From the NCBI GenBank assembly GCA_047637355.1, contig JBLIKA010000034.1, forward strand, positions 1 through 28,881: a DNA stretch of 28,881 nt, read 5' to 3'. Positions within the stretch are counted from its first letter, which is position 1; every line of letters begins with the position of its first letter. A model generated the notes under the pieces. The model was not told where the DNA came from. It did not search any database and saw only the letters and a program-made list of their open reading frames with translations. Position numbers and translations under genes: made by a program. Positions 7,499-16,014 of the stretch are shown here, piece by piece. This DNA comes from Glaciecola sp047637355. GTDB lineage: Bacteria > Pseudomonadota > Gammaproteobacteria > Enterobacterales > Alteromonadaceae.

Positions 7499-8140
7499 TT
7501 GAAAAATTCATTTGCACCTTATGCTGTTTTTATTCTCAGCTTGTTCAGCTTGTTATTGCTACTCAGTTTGTCTGGTTGTTCGATGATCAGTCCAACGCTT
7601 GCAGAAACTAAAAGTCCGAAACCAATATCGCTTGGAAACGTTGAATACCACACAAACCAATTAGCAAATGAGCTTTTTGCTAGTTTAAGACCTGACCGCA
7701 ATTATCGCTTCGCGGTAGCTGGTTTTGTACCTGTCGACACATTTAATCCAAATCACAAACACCAAGCCCCCCTAATGTTGCTTGGTCAGCAGCTTGAACA
7801 AGGCTTAATGACTGAAGCCGTGAAGCGTGGATTCGTTGCTCAAGATTATAAAGCGGCAAATAGCATCACCATTACGGAAAATTCTGACCGCATTTTGTCA
7901 CGTGACGTCGATAAACTAACCGCAGTGCAACGTGTTGATTTCTTTATAACAGGGACAATAACGGAGCAGCAACAAGGTGCAATAGTTAATGCCAGAATTA
8001 TCAATGCGAGAAGCAAAGACGTAGTTGCTGCTGCAACAAAATTTTTTCCAGGAGATCTTTTTTGGGAAACAGAGCAAGTAACTACACGTGGCGGAAAACT
8101 ATACAGAATCGAAAATCAATCTAACGGAGCAGCACTATGA
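7499..8140 (+). CDS. FlgO-domain lipoprotein 1
   Basis: A predicted outer-membrane lipoprotein of 213 aa. The signal peptide ends in the lipobox LSGC (Cys27), followed by Ser, which permits outer-membrane sorting. Residues about 45-200 form a FlgO-like domain, with the family pattern FAVAGFVPVD, a helix (LGQQLEQGLMTEAVKRGF), then SRDVDKL, FFITGTI and NARIINA. In Vibrio, FlgO is an outer-membrane protein needed for normal flagellar function, but this locus has no flagellar genes, so a flagellar role is not established. The start is TTG at 7499 with only a weak GTGAG site. The stop overlaps the next ATG (ATGA), so the genes are translationally coupled. Confidence 0.8.
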   Translation: MKNSFAPYAVFILSLFSLLLLLSLSGCSMISPTLAETKSPKPISLGNVEYHTNQLANELFASLRPDRNYRFAVAGFVPVDTFNPNHKHQAPLMLLGQQLEQGLMTEAVKRGFVAQDYKAANSITITENSDRILSRDVDKLTAVQRVDFFITGTITEQQQGAIVNARIINARSKDVVAAATKFFPGDLFWETEQVTTRGGKLYRIENQSNGAAL

Positions 8141-8886
8141 AGCTTTTAATTACTACTATTGCAATTGTTACTTTGTCAGGTTGTTCAGTGTTGCCAGATG
8201 TGAACCTTTTTGGCGATAATACTACTGAGGATAACATTGCGCCTGAGACGCAAAGCGGCATTATTAATATTGAAGAAATAGAAAACACATTGGTGGCTCA
8301 AGAGAGTAAAGAACTTGGTATTGACGAATTTGGTTCTATTGTAAAACCCACCGTTTATTCTAGCGTGAACGGCGCTTACAAAAGCCGCCCTTTGGCGAAA
8401 AATATTGGTGATTATGTACGTAATATGGCCCAAGACCTTGTATCAAATATGGAGTACGTAACTGAGCGAACCCCTGTGGCTGTGACACATTTTTCATTGA
8501 TTGATAGCGACCTCAAAGAAACGAACCTACTGGGTTATCAAATAGCAGAATCGTTTACTCACGAATTTCATAAATTCAGAATGCCAGTAGTCGAGTTTAA
8601 AGCGACACAGTTTATTAGAGTGACCGACAGCGGTGATTTTGTTATGTCGCGTGACTTTCTTGACCTAAATAGCACAACGCCGATTCAATACGTATTAACC
8701 GGCACAATGACTAAGCACCAAGGCGGTTACATTATAAACGCCAGAATGCTGGGCATGGAGTCCAACGTGATTGTGGCAAGTTCGCAGATGTTCGTTCCAT
8801 TTTATGTTGTTGACGCTTTAATACCGAGTGAATCAAGTAAGGCGACTGAAATTGTTGATGGCGTTAGATTAATAAAGGGTGAGTAA
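8137..8886 (+). CDS. FlgO-domain lipoprotein 2
   Basis: The second member of the trio, 249 aa. It has a short signal peptide with lipobox LSGC (Cys16) followed by Ser. A low-complexity acidic linker precedes the FlgO-like domain at about 80-230. Matching elements are VAVTHFSLIDSDL, NLLGYQIAESFTHEF, GDFVMSRDFLDL, YVLTGTM and INARMLG. It is closer to lipoprotein 3 than to lipoprotein 1: both have the SLxDxxLxxTNxLG pattern and a GDFVxSRD motif. It starts at an ATG overlapping the previous stop and ends 1 nt before the next gene's ATG. Confidence 0.8.
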   Translation: MKLLITTIAIVTLSGCSVLPDVNLFGDNTTEDNIAPETQSGIINIEEIENTLVAQESKELGIDEFGSIVKPTVYSSVNGAYKSRPLAKNIGDYVRNMAQDLVSNMEYVTERTPVAVTHFSLIDSDLKETNLLGYQIAESFTHEFHKFRMPVVEFKATQFIRVTDSGDFVMSRDFLDLNSTTPIQYVLTGTMTKHQGGYIINARMLGMESNVIVASSQMFVPFYVVDALIPSESSKATEIVDGVRLIKGE

Positions 8887-8887
8887 C

Positions 8888-9667
8888 ATGGGTCTCAATA
8901 CAAAATTGATTATAGTAGCAGCCAGTGTTGTTTTCTTAAATGGTTGTGCGGTGAGTAAAATGCTTATGGCGGGTTATACACCGCCACAAACTATCGCTGA
9001 TCTGTTGCGCGAGCAAGAAGCTGGCGAGTTACTATTAAATGACGATATGTTATCAAGAGGTCGTTCCGGTATTTCACTCGAAAATTACAAAGATGATGGA
9101 ACAGGGCAATCTGGGGATGGCAGTGCAATAGACAATATGGGGGAAGCTGATTATACGCAGCCGTGGCAAGCCCCCTCTACTTTGTTTCGCCCTAGTTTCT
9201 CGCACAAATCACTGCAAGATTATGCAGGCCAACTGTCCATGCAACTGTTGCGCAATAGCGCAGGTATGAAGAAAGATGACTTAATTGGCGTTGCTTCATT
9301 TGTGCGTTTGGACAGAAGCTTACAACAAACCAATATATTGGGTAATCAACTTGCTGAATACTTTATATCTGAAATACAGCAATTTGGGCTGGCAGTTGTT
9401 GATTTTAAAATGACCAGTGCACTAAACGTAACGCAGCGCGGTGATTTTGTGTTTTCGCGAGATTCACTTGCACTCGCACAAGACTTGAGAATGGACCATA
9501 TGTTGTCGGGTACTATGATTGATAAGCAAAAAGGAGTTCAAATCAATGCGCGCATTATCTCAGTTGAGAATAATCGTGTGGTTGCCAGTGCATCAGTGCT
9601 TATTCCGCACTTTATTGCGCAAGGCCTGCGACCTGACTACTTAACAAGGTTATCGACGACGGATTAA
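8888..9667 (+). CDS. FlgO-domain lipoprotein 3
   Basis: The third member, 259 aa from the ATG at 8888. This start is preferred over the in-frame GTG at 8879, because AAGGGTGAG is well placed before the ATG. The lipobox is LNGC (Cys20) followed by Ala. A Gly/Asp-rich linker (about 60-95) precedes the FlgO-like domain at about 115-255: GVASFVRLDRSL, TNILGNQLAEYF, GDFVFSRDSLAL, HMLSGTM and INARIIS. Its 3' end overlaps the convergent mnmC gene by 18 bp. It is probably co-expressed with the two upstream paralogues. Confidence 0.8.
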   Translation: MGLNTKLIIVAASVVFLNGCAVSKMLMAGYTPPQTIADLLREQEAGELLLNDDMLSRGRSGISLENYKDDGTGQSGDGSAIDNMGEADYTQPWQAPSTLFRPSFSHKSLQDYAGQLSMQLLRNSAGMKKDDLIGVASFVRLDRSLQQTNILGNQLAEYFISEIQQFGLAVVDFKMTSALNVTQRGDFVFSRDSLALAQDLRMDHMLSGTMIDKQKGVQINARIISVENNRVVASASVLIPHFIAQGLRPDYLTRLSTTD

Positions 9668-11761
9668 ATCTCGCACTACGAAGCGATTAGGATTAAGCGC
9701 ATTTAGTAATCGATTGTCCAGCGGTAATGGGGCTGAGCATAGCTGACTTACGAGTATTTCAGCCATTAACGGGCCAGTTGTTAAGCCCCTAGAACCTAAT
9801 CCAGTCAACAAGTAAACATTAGGCTGAACAGAAGGAATTGGATAGTAACTATCGGCTTTTGCCTTGTATAGTTCGTTTAGTTCCCTCTTTTGTTTGTCGA
9901 TTAACGGAAAAGCCCCAACGACCGGTAAATGATCGGGCAGACTACAACGAATAGCCGCTCTCCCGCGCAAATCGTTGTCAAATAAAACATCACTAGAATC
10001 ACCCTCGCTGATGGCTCTATTTAACGCCAGCTTATCCGACCAAGAAGCATTATTTAAGGCTTCTTGATGCATATTCAAATTTAATGCCGCTTCGCTTTCT
10101 CGATACTCAGTACTCATATCATTTTTGACATAAGTTGAGCCCATTGCGTGATGATTGTTATGTGCTGGCGTCATATAACCTTTGTGACATAAAACGGTGC
10201 TCAGCGATGACAAACTTGTGTTGGTTGGAATACGCTCTACTTGTCCGCGGGTCATGCGAAATGGTAAATCTAATCCGGTTAATAGGTGTGACTCTGCGCC
10301 GCAAGCAAGTACCACGATATCTGCTTTAGCATCAGCTATGATCTCGATATTATTTTCATCTTGCTCAAATATTAGCTGAGTTTGACTTTGCTCGTCGATT
10401 TGCACAGTACTAACGAGTCGATGGTTAAGATGAAGGTTAAAATCGCCTTGACGTGCAGCGCTAATGCACGCGTTCACTAAACCGGGCGGCGATAACCATC
10501 CGCCTAATGGCAAATGCAAGCTGGGGCTTGGGATTTGTATATTTGCAATACATGAGGCCTGCTCTGGTTCCACCCAATCGACGAGCGAGCGAGGCCAAGT
10601 TTGATTACGCATCATATTCTGATAACGTGTTGCCACATTGTCATTGAAACATAACTGCAAAACACCGCACCACTGATGCTGAAACGAATACCCTTCGAAT
10701 AATAATTGATCGTAAAATTGTCGTGCATATAAAAAGCTATGAGCATGTATTTGACTTGAAATACCGGCTTCAGCATTAAGCTGCGGATAAAAACCGGCTT
10801 GTTCATTGCCTGAAGCACCTTCAGCTAAACATTTGTCTGCACAAAATAAACTCACTTTTTTACCGGCTCTAGTGAGTTTTAATGCACAGATCGCGGCAGC
10901 TATACCACCGCCAATTATTGCAATATGTTGTTGGCTGGCAGATTGAGTTGTCAGTGTTGGTAGATGGCGATGATATATTGGCGCTTGTTTGGTTTTAGCT
11001 TGGTCATTTTTTTCATCGCTGATGCTGCCACATAGCATCTCGCGTTTTTTGTCAAAACCTTTGTGTATCTCTAGCGCAAAGCCAGCGTCTCTTAAAACTT
11101 TTTTTACAATGCTGGCAGCCGTAAATGTTGCAAAAGTAGCCTCACTTCGGCTCAGCCGCTTAATTTGTTCGAATAAAGCCGGCTGCCACATCGCTGCATT
11201 TTTTCTGGGTGCGAAGCCGTCTAAAAACCAAGCATCTATGCGACCTCCTGAATGTGCATGAGCAAGAGTTAAGCCCTCTGTAGCATCGCCTAACCATAAA
11301 TCGAGAACCACTTGATTATTGAATAGATGGATTCGATGTAAACCAGGTAATGGCATTGGATAATGCTCAACTAAAGATTCACTTAATTTTGATAGCTGTG
11401 GCCATATTGCTAATGCTTGAGTCAAATCTGACTTCGTTAATGGGTACTTCTCGGTGCTAAAAAAATACAATTGAGTTAATTTCGATGTTGGATTTTTTTC
11501 CCTAAAGGTGATGAACTCCTGCGCTGCTACCAGGAAATTAAGGCCCGTCCCAAAACCGGTTTCACCAATGTTAAAGCTAGGATTAGCAGACGCAATCCAA
11601 CGTTCACCAAGATGATTGCCTTGGATAAACACATACTGAGTTTCTTGGACACCCCCTTTATTGCAAAAGTAGAGGTCACCGAAATCAGTGGCAATTGGAG
11701 TTCCTGTTTTGTTAAAAGTAATATTGGCATTGGATATTTTCAAAAAATACTTCTCGCTCAT
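9650..11761 (-). CDS. mnmC: Bifunctional tRNA mnm5(s2)U34 biosynthesis protein MnmC
   Basis: MnmC completes 5-methylaminomethyl-2-thiouridine at tRNA wobble position 34. The C-terminal FAD oxidoreductase removes the carboxymethyl group, and the N-terminal SAM-dependent methyltransferase then methylates the product. The methyltransferase half (about 1-250) shows GETGFGTGLNFL and DAWFLDGFAPRKN. The oxidase half (about 275-700) shows the FAD motif IAIIGGGIAAAICALKL, GASGNEQAGFYPQ, GSRGLTTGPL and the C-terminal LNPNRFVVRDLIR. About 703 aa, slightly longer than E. coli (668). The start is ATG at 11761; a TTG directly upstream is possible. No good ribosome binding site is visible. Confidence 0.96.
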   Translation of the reverse strand: MSEKYFLKISNANITFNKTGTPIATDFGDLYFCNKGGVQETQYVFIQGNHLGERWIASANPSFNIGETGFGTGLNFLVAAQEFITFREKNPTSKLTQLYFFSTEKYPLTKSDLTQALAIWPQLSKLSESLVEHYPMPLPGLHRIHLFNNQVVLDLWLGDATEGLTLAHAHSGGRIDAWFLDGFAPRKNAAMWQPALFEQIKRLSRSEATFATFTAASIVKKVLRDAGFALEIHKGFDKKREMLCGSISDEKNDQAKTKQAPIYHRHLPTLTTQSASQQHIAIIGGGIAAAICALKLTRAGKKVSLFCADKCLAEGASGNEQAGFYPQLNAEAGISSQIHAHSFLYARQFYDQLLFEGYSFQHQWCGVLQLCFNDNVATRYQNMMRNQTWPRSLVDWVEPEQASCIANIQIPSPSLHLPLGGWLSPPGLVNACISAARQGDFNLHLNHRLVSTVQIDEQSQTQLIFEQDENNIEIIADAKADIVVLACGAESHLLTGLDLPFRMTRGQVERIPTNTSLSSLSTVLCHKGYMTPAHNNHHAMGSTYVKNDMSTEYRESEAALNLNMHQEALNNASWSDKLALNRAISEGDSSDVLFDNDLRGRAAIRCSLPDHLPVVGAFPLIDKQKRELNELYKAKADSYYPIPSVQPNVYLLTGLGSRGLTTGPLMAEILVSQLCSAPLPLDNRLLNALNPNRFVVRDLIRRR

Positions 11762-12189
11762 CAAATAAAACGCGGGTGATATGGTTAGGTATAATGAAAT
11801 TTAACATTAGGTTTTCCAGAAACAAACTTATGTTGACTTGGTGTTGTAGAACTCGTTCCGATTTTCCTTTTTATTATTACAGTAGTATATCATGTGAAAA
11901 CATCCTGACACAGCGATGGTGTCTACTTTACACCAGTTTTACAAAGGTATTTAGGCGCTAAAGACGGCTTGTCTTAAACAGGTTACACTGCATTGAGGAG
12001 TAAGCTTTGGCATCGATTTCAGAACTTTAGTGAAGGTTGTAATAATGTTGTTTTTAGAATGTTTGTCTACGGATAGTTAAATTTTTTAGATATCGAACCA
12101 CTTTAATCATTAAAACCGTTACTATAGTTACCAAAGCGACGAATACGTTGCACGAAAGTCTGTATGATTACGTTTTCGTAAACTAACAA

Positions 12190-12232
12190 GATGCGCATAT
12201 TTTTTCGTTATAGATTTGCAAATATACGCATC
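12190..12232. promoter_or_regulatory. Inverted repeat overlapping the fabB promoter
   Basis: The left arm GATGCGCATAT (12190-12200) and right arm ATATACGCATC (12222-12232) match at 10 of 11 positions. The right arm lies entirely within the -35/-10 spacer, where a bound protein would block RNA polymerase. E. coli fabB is controlled by FadR and FabR, but these arms do not obviously match either consensus. Confidence 0.45.
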
Positions 12233-12244
12233 GCGCAGTATAAA
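12216..12244 (+). promoter_or_regulatory. Sigma-70 promoter of fabB
   Basis: TTGCAA (12216-12221) is followed by a 17-bp spacer and TATAAA (12239-12244). Both hexamers are close to consensus and the spacing is ideal. The start codon lies 37 bp beyond the -10, with AGGTG as ribosome binding site. Confidence 0.65.
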
Positions 12245-12281
12245 AATAATAATGAATTCGCAACAATATATTAGGTGAAAA

Positions 12282-13496
12282 ATGAGAAGAGCAGTGATTA
12301 CTGGCCTTGGCATCGTATCGAGCATAGGCAATAATAAACAAGAAGTGACCGATTCATTAAGAGAAGGTCGTTCGGGAATTACTTTTTCCCAACAGTTTGC
12401 TGATATGGGCCTACGCAGCCAAGTTTGGGGAGATCTTAAAATAGAATTGTCTGAGCATATTGACCGTAAAGCCCTACGCTTTATGGGCGATGCCGCTAGC
12501 TATGCCTATATTGCTATGCAGCAAGCGATAGAAGATGCTGGATTAACAGAAGAGCAATATTCGAATGAACGAGTAGGTATTATTGCTGGCTCTGGAGGGG
12601 CATCTTCTGAAAATCAAGTGATATCCGCTGACATTTTACGTGAAAAAAGCGTAAAACGAATTGGTCCGTATATGGTCACTCGTTGTATGGGAAGTACTGT
12701 TTCAGCCTGTTTGGCAACTCCGTTTAAGATCAAAGGAGTTAACTACAGTATTTCTTCTGCTTGTGCGACTAGCGCACATTGTATAGGTAATGCGTTAGAG
12801 ATGATTCAGCTAGGCAAGCAAGACATGGTTTTTGCAGGTGGTGGTGAAGAATTGCATTGGGCACTATCTAGTCAGTTTGATGCAATGGGCGCGCTATCAA
12901 CTAAATATAATGATGATCCAACAAAAGCATCGCGCACATATGACGCTGATCGCGACGGGTTCGTGAGCTCTGGTGGTGGCGGAATGGTCGTTGTTGAAGA
13001 GTTAGAGCATGCACTAGCGCGTGGCGCAAAAATATATGCTGAAATTGTAGGTTACGGTGCTACGTCTGACGGGCATGATATGGTAGCACCATCAGGAGAG
13101 GGTGCTGTTCGATGCATGAAACAAGCATTGCAAGGTATCGATCAACCTGTAGATTATTTAAATACTCATGGTACATCAACACCGGTTGGTGATGTAAAAG
13201 AGTTGGAAGCCATTCAGACTTTGTTCGGTGAAAATAGTCCGCCTATGAGTGCAACAAAATCCCTCACTGGACACGCTTTAGGTGCTGCCGGAGTTAACGA
13301 GGCTATCTATAGTATGCTGATGATGGAAAACGACTTTATTGCACCGTCAATCAACGTTGAAAATCTAGACGAAGCAGCAAAAGGTTTGGATATTGTGACT
13401 CAAACTAGGGAAGCAAAGTTAGAACTTGTTATGTCGAATAGTTTTGGTTTTGGTGGCACTAATGCAACGTTAGTATTTAAAAAATATCACGCTTAA
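12282..13496 (+). CDS. fabB: Beta-ketoacyl-ACP synthase I
   Basis: FabB is the condensing enzyme of type II fatty acid synthesis needed for unsaturated fatty acids; it elongates cis-3-decenoyl-ACP. The 404 aa match E. coli FabB (406) closely throughout, from RRAVITGLGIVSSIGNN onward. Active-site residues are Cys161 (SSACATSAHC), His296 (NTHGTSTP) and His331 (LTGHALGAAG), with Lys326; each is two positions before its E. coli counterpart (163, 298, 333, 328). The ATG has AGGTG upstream. The gene is monocistronic, with its own promoter and a strong terminator. fadR, a known activator of fabB in E. coli, lies 11 kb upstream. Confidence 0.98.
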   Translation: MRRAVITGLGIVSSIGNNKQEVTDSLREGRSGITFSQQFADMGLRSQVWGDLKIELSEHIDRKALRFMGDAASYAYIAMQQAIEDAGLTEEQYSNERVGIIAGSGGASSENQVISADILREKSVKRIGPYMVTRCMGSTVSACLATPFKIKGVNYSISSACATSAHCIGNALEMIQLGKQDMVFAGGGEELHWALSSQFDAMGALSTKYNDDPTKASRTYDADRDGFVSSGGGGMVVVEELEHALARGAKIYAEIVGYGATSDGHDMVAPSGEGAVRCMKQALQGIDQPVDYLNTHGTSTPVGDVKELEAIQTLFGENSPPMSATKSLTGHALGAAGVNEAIYSMLMMENDFIAPSINVENLDEAAKGLDIVTQTREAKLELVMSNSFGFGGTNATLVFKKYHA

Positions 13497-13530
13497 TAAC
13501 TCTATTAACCTGCTCTAATAGCTAGAGAAT

Positions 13531-13570
13531 GATAAAAAAACCATTCAATATTGAATGGTTTTTTTTTATC
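13531..13570. terminator. Rho-independent terminator after fabB
   Basis: AACCATTCAATATTGAATGGTT is a near-perfect palindrome flanked by an A-run on the left and nine T on the right, 34 bp after the fabB stop. By symmetry it could also work on the minus strand, though no minus gene ends here. Confidence 0.85.
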
Positions 13571-13645
13571 AGTGTTAATGGGTATTACTTGTATAATACT
13601 CATAGTCAGTATTTCTGTGAATACAGGTAGCAAGGAGAACCGTAA

Positions 13646-14794
13646 TTGAAAATTTTATATGATATTGCAATGCCTTATGCAGCGGCTTTTCTTGATAGCT
13701 TGGGCGAAGCAAAAGCCTTCGAATTAGGCGGCCTAACTTGTGAATCGCTGGTTGATATAGATGCGTTATTTGTGCGTTCGACTACAAAAGTGGATGCTAC
13801 ATTATTAGAAAAGGCAAATAAATTACAATTTGTGGCAACGGCAACAGCAGGTTTTAATCATATCGATATCGATTATCTTAATCAACATAGTGTCAAATGG
13901 TACTCCGCCGGTGGTTGTAATGCGACAGCGGTAGCTGAATATGTAATAAGTGCTATATTTCAGCTTGCATATGAAGATAAATTCGATCCCTTGGCTAAAA
14001 AGGTCGCTGTTATTGGAGCTGGAAATGTAGGATCAGCACTGGCCAGTATTCTAAATGACCTTAACATAGACTATGTTTTATGCGATCCACCTTTGCAAGC
14101 AACCGATGAAAATCGATCATTTGTAAACTTTGAAGCAGCAATGCAAGCTGATATTATTTGCTTGCACACACCTCTTATAACCAATGGTGATTTTCCTACC
14201 TTGCACATGTTTGGCAGCAATGAGTTATCAAAGCTATCCGAGAATCAATATCTTATTAATGCTTGTCGAGGGGAAGTTATTGATAACGAAGCCTTACTAA
14301 ATTGCTTTGAAATAGGCCAACGACTAAATGTTGTGCTGGATGTTTGGGAGAACGAACCCTTAATTAAACATGACTTAATTCCTTATATTCGTTTAGCAAC
14401 AGCGCATATTGCGGGGCATACATTGGAAGGCAAAGCCAGAGGGACTTCTATGGTTTACGATGCCTTTTGTCGTCATTTAAATAAACAAAATGTGCTTAAA
14501 TTAGAGGGTTTTCTACCTGATTTTGAAAATAACCTATCTGTCGATTCATCACTTTCACCTTTTAATCAATTATTTCAAATGGTTAAGCATATGTACGACA
14601 TTAAAAAGGATGATGGTATTTTTCGCGCTCGCATGGCAAAATCAGAAGCGTTTGCGCACATTCGAAAGCACTATCCAGTGAGACGAGAATTTAGTGCTGT
14701 AGAGCTTGAATTTTCTGCAGCCGTAGTAGACAAAAAAAATAGCAAAAACGTGGCACAAATAGCCGCGTCAATAGGGTTTAAAATAGCCAACTAA
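13646..14794 (+). CDS. pdxB: Erythronate-4-phosphate dehydrogenase
   Basis: PdxB oxidises 4-phosphoerythronate to 2-oxo-3-hydroxy-4-phosphobutanoate, the second step of DXP-dependent pyridoxal phosphate synthesis. It has the D-2-hydroxyacid dehydrogenase layout: substrate domain (FVRSTTKV, ATATAGFNHID), NAD-binding VAVIGAGNVGSAL from about 118, catalytic Arg in INACRGEVID, Glu in DVWENEP and His in HIAGHTLEGKARG. The last motif is typical of PdxB. The C-terminal dimerisation domain is present; 382 aa compares with 378 in E. coli. It starts with TTG at 13646, preceded by a good AAGGAG; the resulting N terminus MKILYDIAMPYA matches E. coli MKILVDENMPYA. Confidence 0.96.
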   Translation: MKILYDIAMPYAAAFLDSLGEAKAFELGGLTCESLVDIDALFVRSTTKVDATLLEKANKLQFVATATAGFNHIDIDYLNQHSVKWYSAGGCNATAVAEYVISAIFQLAYEDKFDPLAKKVAVIGAGNVGSALASILNDLNIDYVLCDPPLQATDENRSFVNFEAAMQADIICLHTPLITNGDFPTLHMFGSNELSKLSENQYLINACRGEVIDNEALLNCFEIGQRLNVVLDVWENEPLIKHDLIPYIRLATAHIAGHTLEGKARGTSMVYDAFCRHLNKQNVLKLEGFLPDFENNLSVDSSLSPFNQLFQMVKHMYDIKKDDGIFRARMAKSEAFAHIRKHYPVRREFSAVELEFSAAVVDKKNSKNVAQIAASIGFKIAN

Positions 14795-14842
14795 CGATAG
14801 TCATTTAACCTAATCATAATTTAATTTCGGAGATATTTACTC

Positions 14843-15859
14843 ATGTCGCAAGCGTTTGACGTTGCCATTTTAGGCGCAACAGGCTTAGTTGGCCAAACAA
14901 TGATGGAACTATTGGAAGAACGTAATTTTCCAATCAACAAACTTTATCTGCTTGCTAGCGAGCGTTCAGCAGGTACTACTATTAAATTTAAAGGCGAAAA
15001 AATAACGGTTTTAAATGCTGATAGATTTGATTGGTCTAAAGTACAATTTGCTTTCTTTTCAGCTGGGGGCAGTGTTTCTGCAAAGTATGCGCCAGTGGCT
15101 GCAGAAGCGGGGTGTGTTGTTATAGATAATACCTCTCACTTTCGTTATGAGGCTGACATTCCGCTGGTCGTGCCTGAAGTTAATGCGCATGCTTTGGCTG
15201 ACTTTAGAAATCGTAACATTATTGCGAACCCGAATTGTTCGACCATTCAAATGATGGTTGCATTGAAGCCAATTCACGATGCCGTTGGTATAGCACGCAT
15301 CAACGTTTGTACATATCAATCTGTTTCTGGTGCGGGGAAAACAGCAATGGAAGCATTGGCTAGACAAACCGCAGAGCTGCTAAATGCAAAAGCCGTTACG
15401 GGTGATGATTTCTCTCGCCAAATTGCATTTAATGTGATTCCGCAAATTGATGTGTTTTTGGATAATGACTACACCAAGGAAGAAATGAAAATGGTGTGGG
15501 AGACTCAAAAAATCATGGGTGATGACAGTATTCTAGTGAATGCAACCGCCGTGCGTGTTCCTGTATTTTATGGTCATGGTGAAGCAATACACATTGAAAC
15601 GCGTCAACAAATTGATGCTGAGGCAGTGAAAGAGTTGTTACGCAATGCTCCAGGAATTACATTATATGAAAAACCTGAAGATTTTCCAACTCAGGTTTCA
15701 TCAGCTAGTGGAAATGACTCAGTGCATGTAGGTCGTGTTAGAAATGATATTTCTCATTCGCATGGAATTAATCTTTGGGTTGTCTCGGACAACATTAGAA
15801 AAGGTGCGGCGACCAATAGTGTGCAGATAGCTGAGACATTGATTAGAGATTATCTGTAA
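14843..15859 (+). CDS. asd: Aspartate-semialdehyde dehydrogenase
   Basis: This enzyme makes L-aspartate 4-semialdehyde from aspartyl phosphate, feeding lysine/diaminopimelate, threonine and methionine synthesis. The NADP-binding loop is ILGATGLVGQTM (9-20). The catalytic cysteine is Cys132 in NPNCSTIQM. RVPVFYGHGEAIHIE supplies the substrate-binding Arg238 and the acid-base His245. In E. coli the same place beside pdxB holds Usg, a homologue thought to be inactive; here the active-site Cys is kept, so this should be a working enzyme. It lies 48 bp after pdxB, with GGAG upstream, and is probably co-transcribed with it. Another asd could exist elsewhere in the genome. Confidence 0.92.
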   Translation: MSQAFDVAILGATGLVGQTMMELLEERNFPINKLYLLASERSAGTTIKFKGEKITVLNADRFDWSKVQFAFFSAGGSVSAKYAPVAAEAGCVVIDNTSHFRYEADIPLVVPEVNAHALADFRNRNIIANPNCSTIQMMVALKPIHDAVGIARINVCTYQSVSGAGKTAMEALARQTAELLNAKAVTGDDFSRQIAFNVIPQIDVFLDNDYTKEEMKMVWETQKIMGDDSILVNATAVRVPVFYGHGEAIHIETRQQIDAEAVKELLRNAPGITLYEKPEDFPTQVSSASGNDSVHVGRVRNDISHSHGINLWVVSDNIRKGAATNSVQIAETLIRDYL

Positions 15860-16014
15860 ATTTATATGATTACATGCCGATAAACTATTGTTGTTATACT
15901 TATATTCAATAATGTTGTTGGCACAATAACTGTGTTTCTCAGTTGCCGGTAGTATTTTGTAACGTGACGCAATTGGTATACCTAGTCCTAAATTGGAGAG
16001 TCGAAACAATTACT

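Larger units (their letters stand above)
11765..12281. other. Divergent intergenic region between mnmC and fabB
   Basis: A 517-bp region with no supported gene. It must hold the mnmC promoter (left, minus strand) and the fabB promoter (right, plus strand; listed separately). A small hairpin TGGTGT-7 nt-ACACCA lies at 11917-11935 without a T-run. A 61-codon open frame at 11776-11961 has no ribosome binding site and no recognisable protein features, and I do not call it. Confidence 0.5.

Noticed and set aside
11917..11935. TGGTGT/ACACCA hairpin as a small RNA or terminator
   Set aside because: Six base pairs, no T-run and no promoter or gene attached to it.
11776..11961. 61-codon open frame in the mnmC-fabB gap
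   Set aside because: It has no ribosome binding site, Cys/Arg-rich composition without domain features, and lies where the mnmC promoter is expected.
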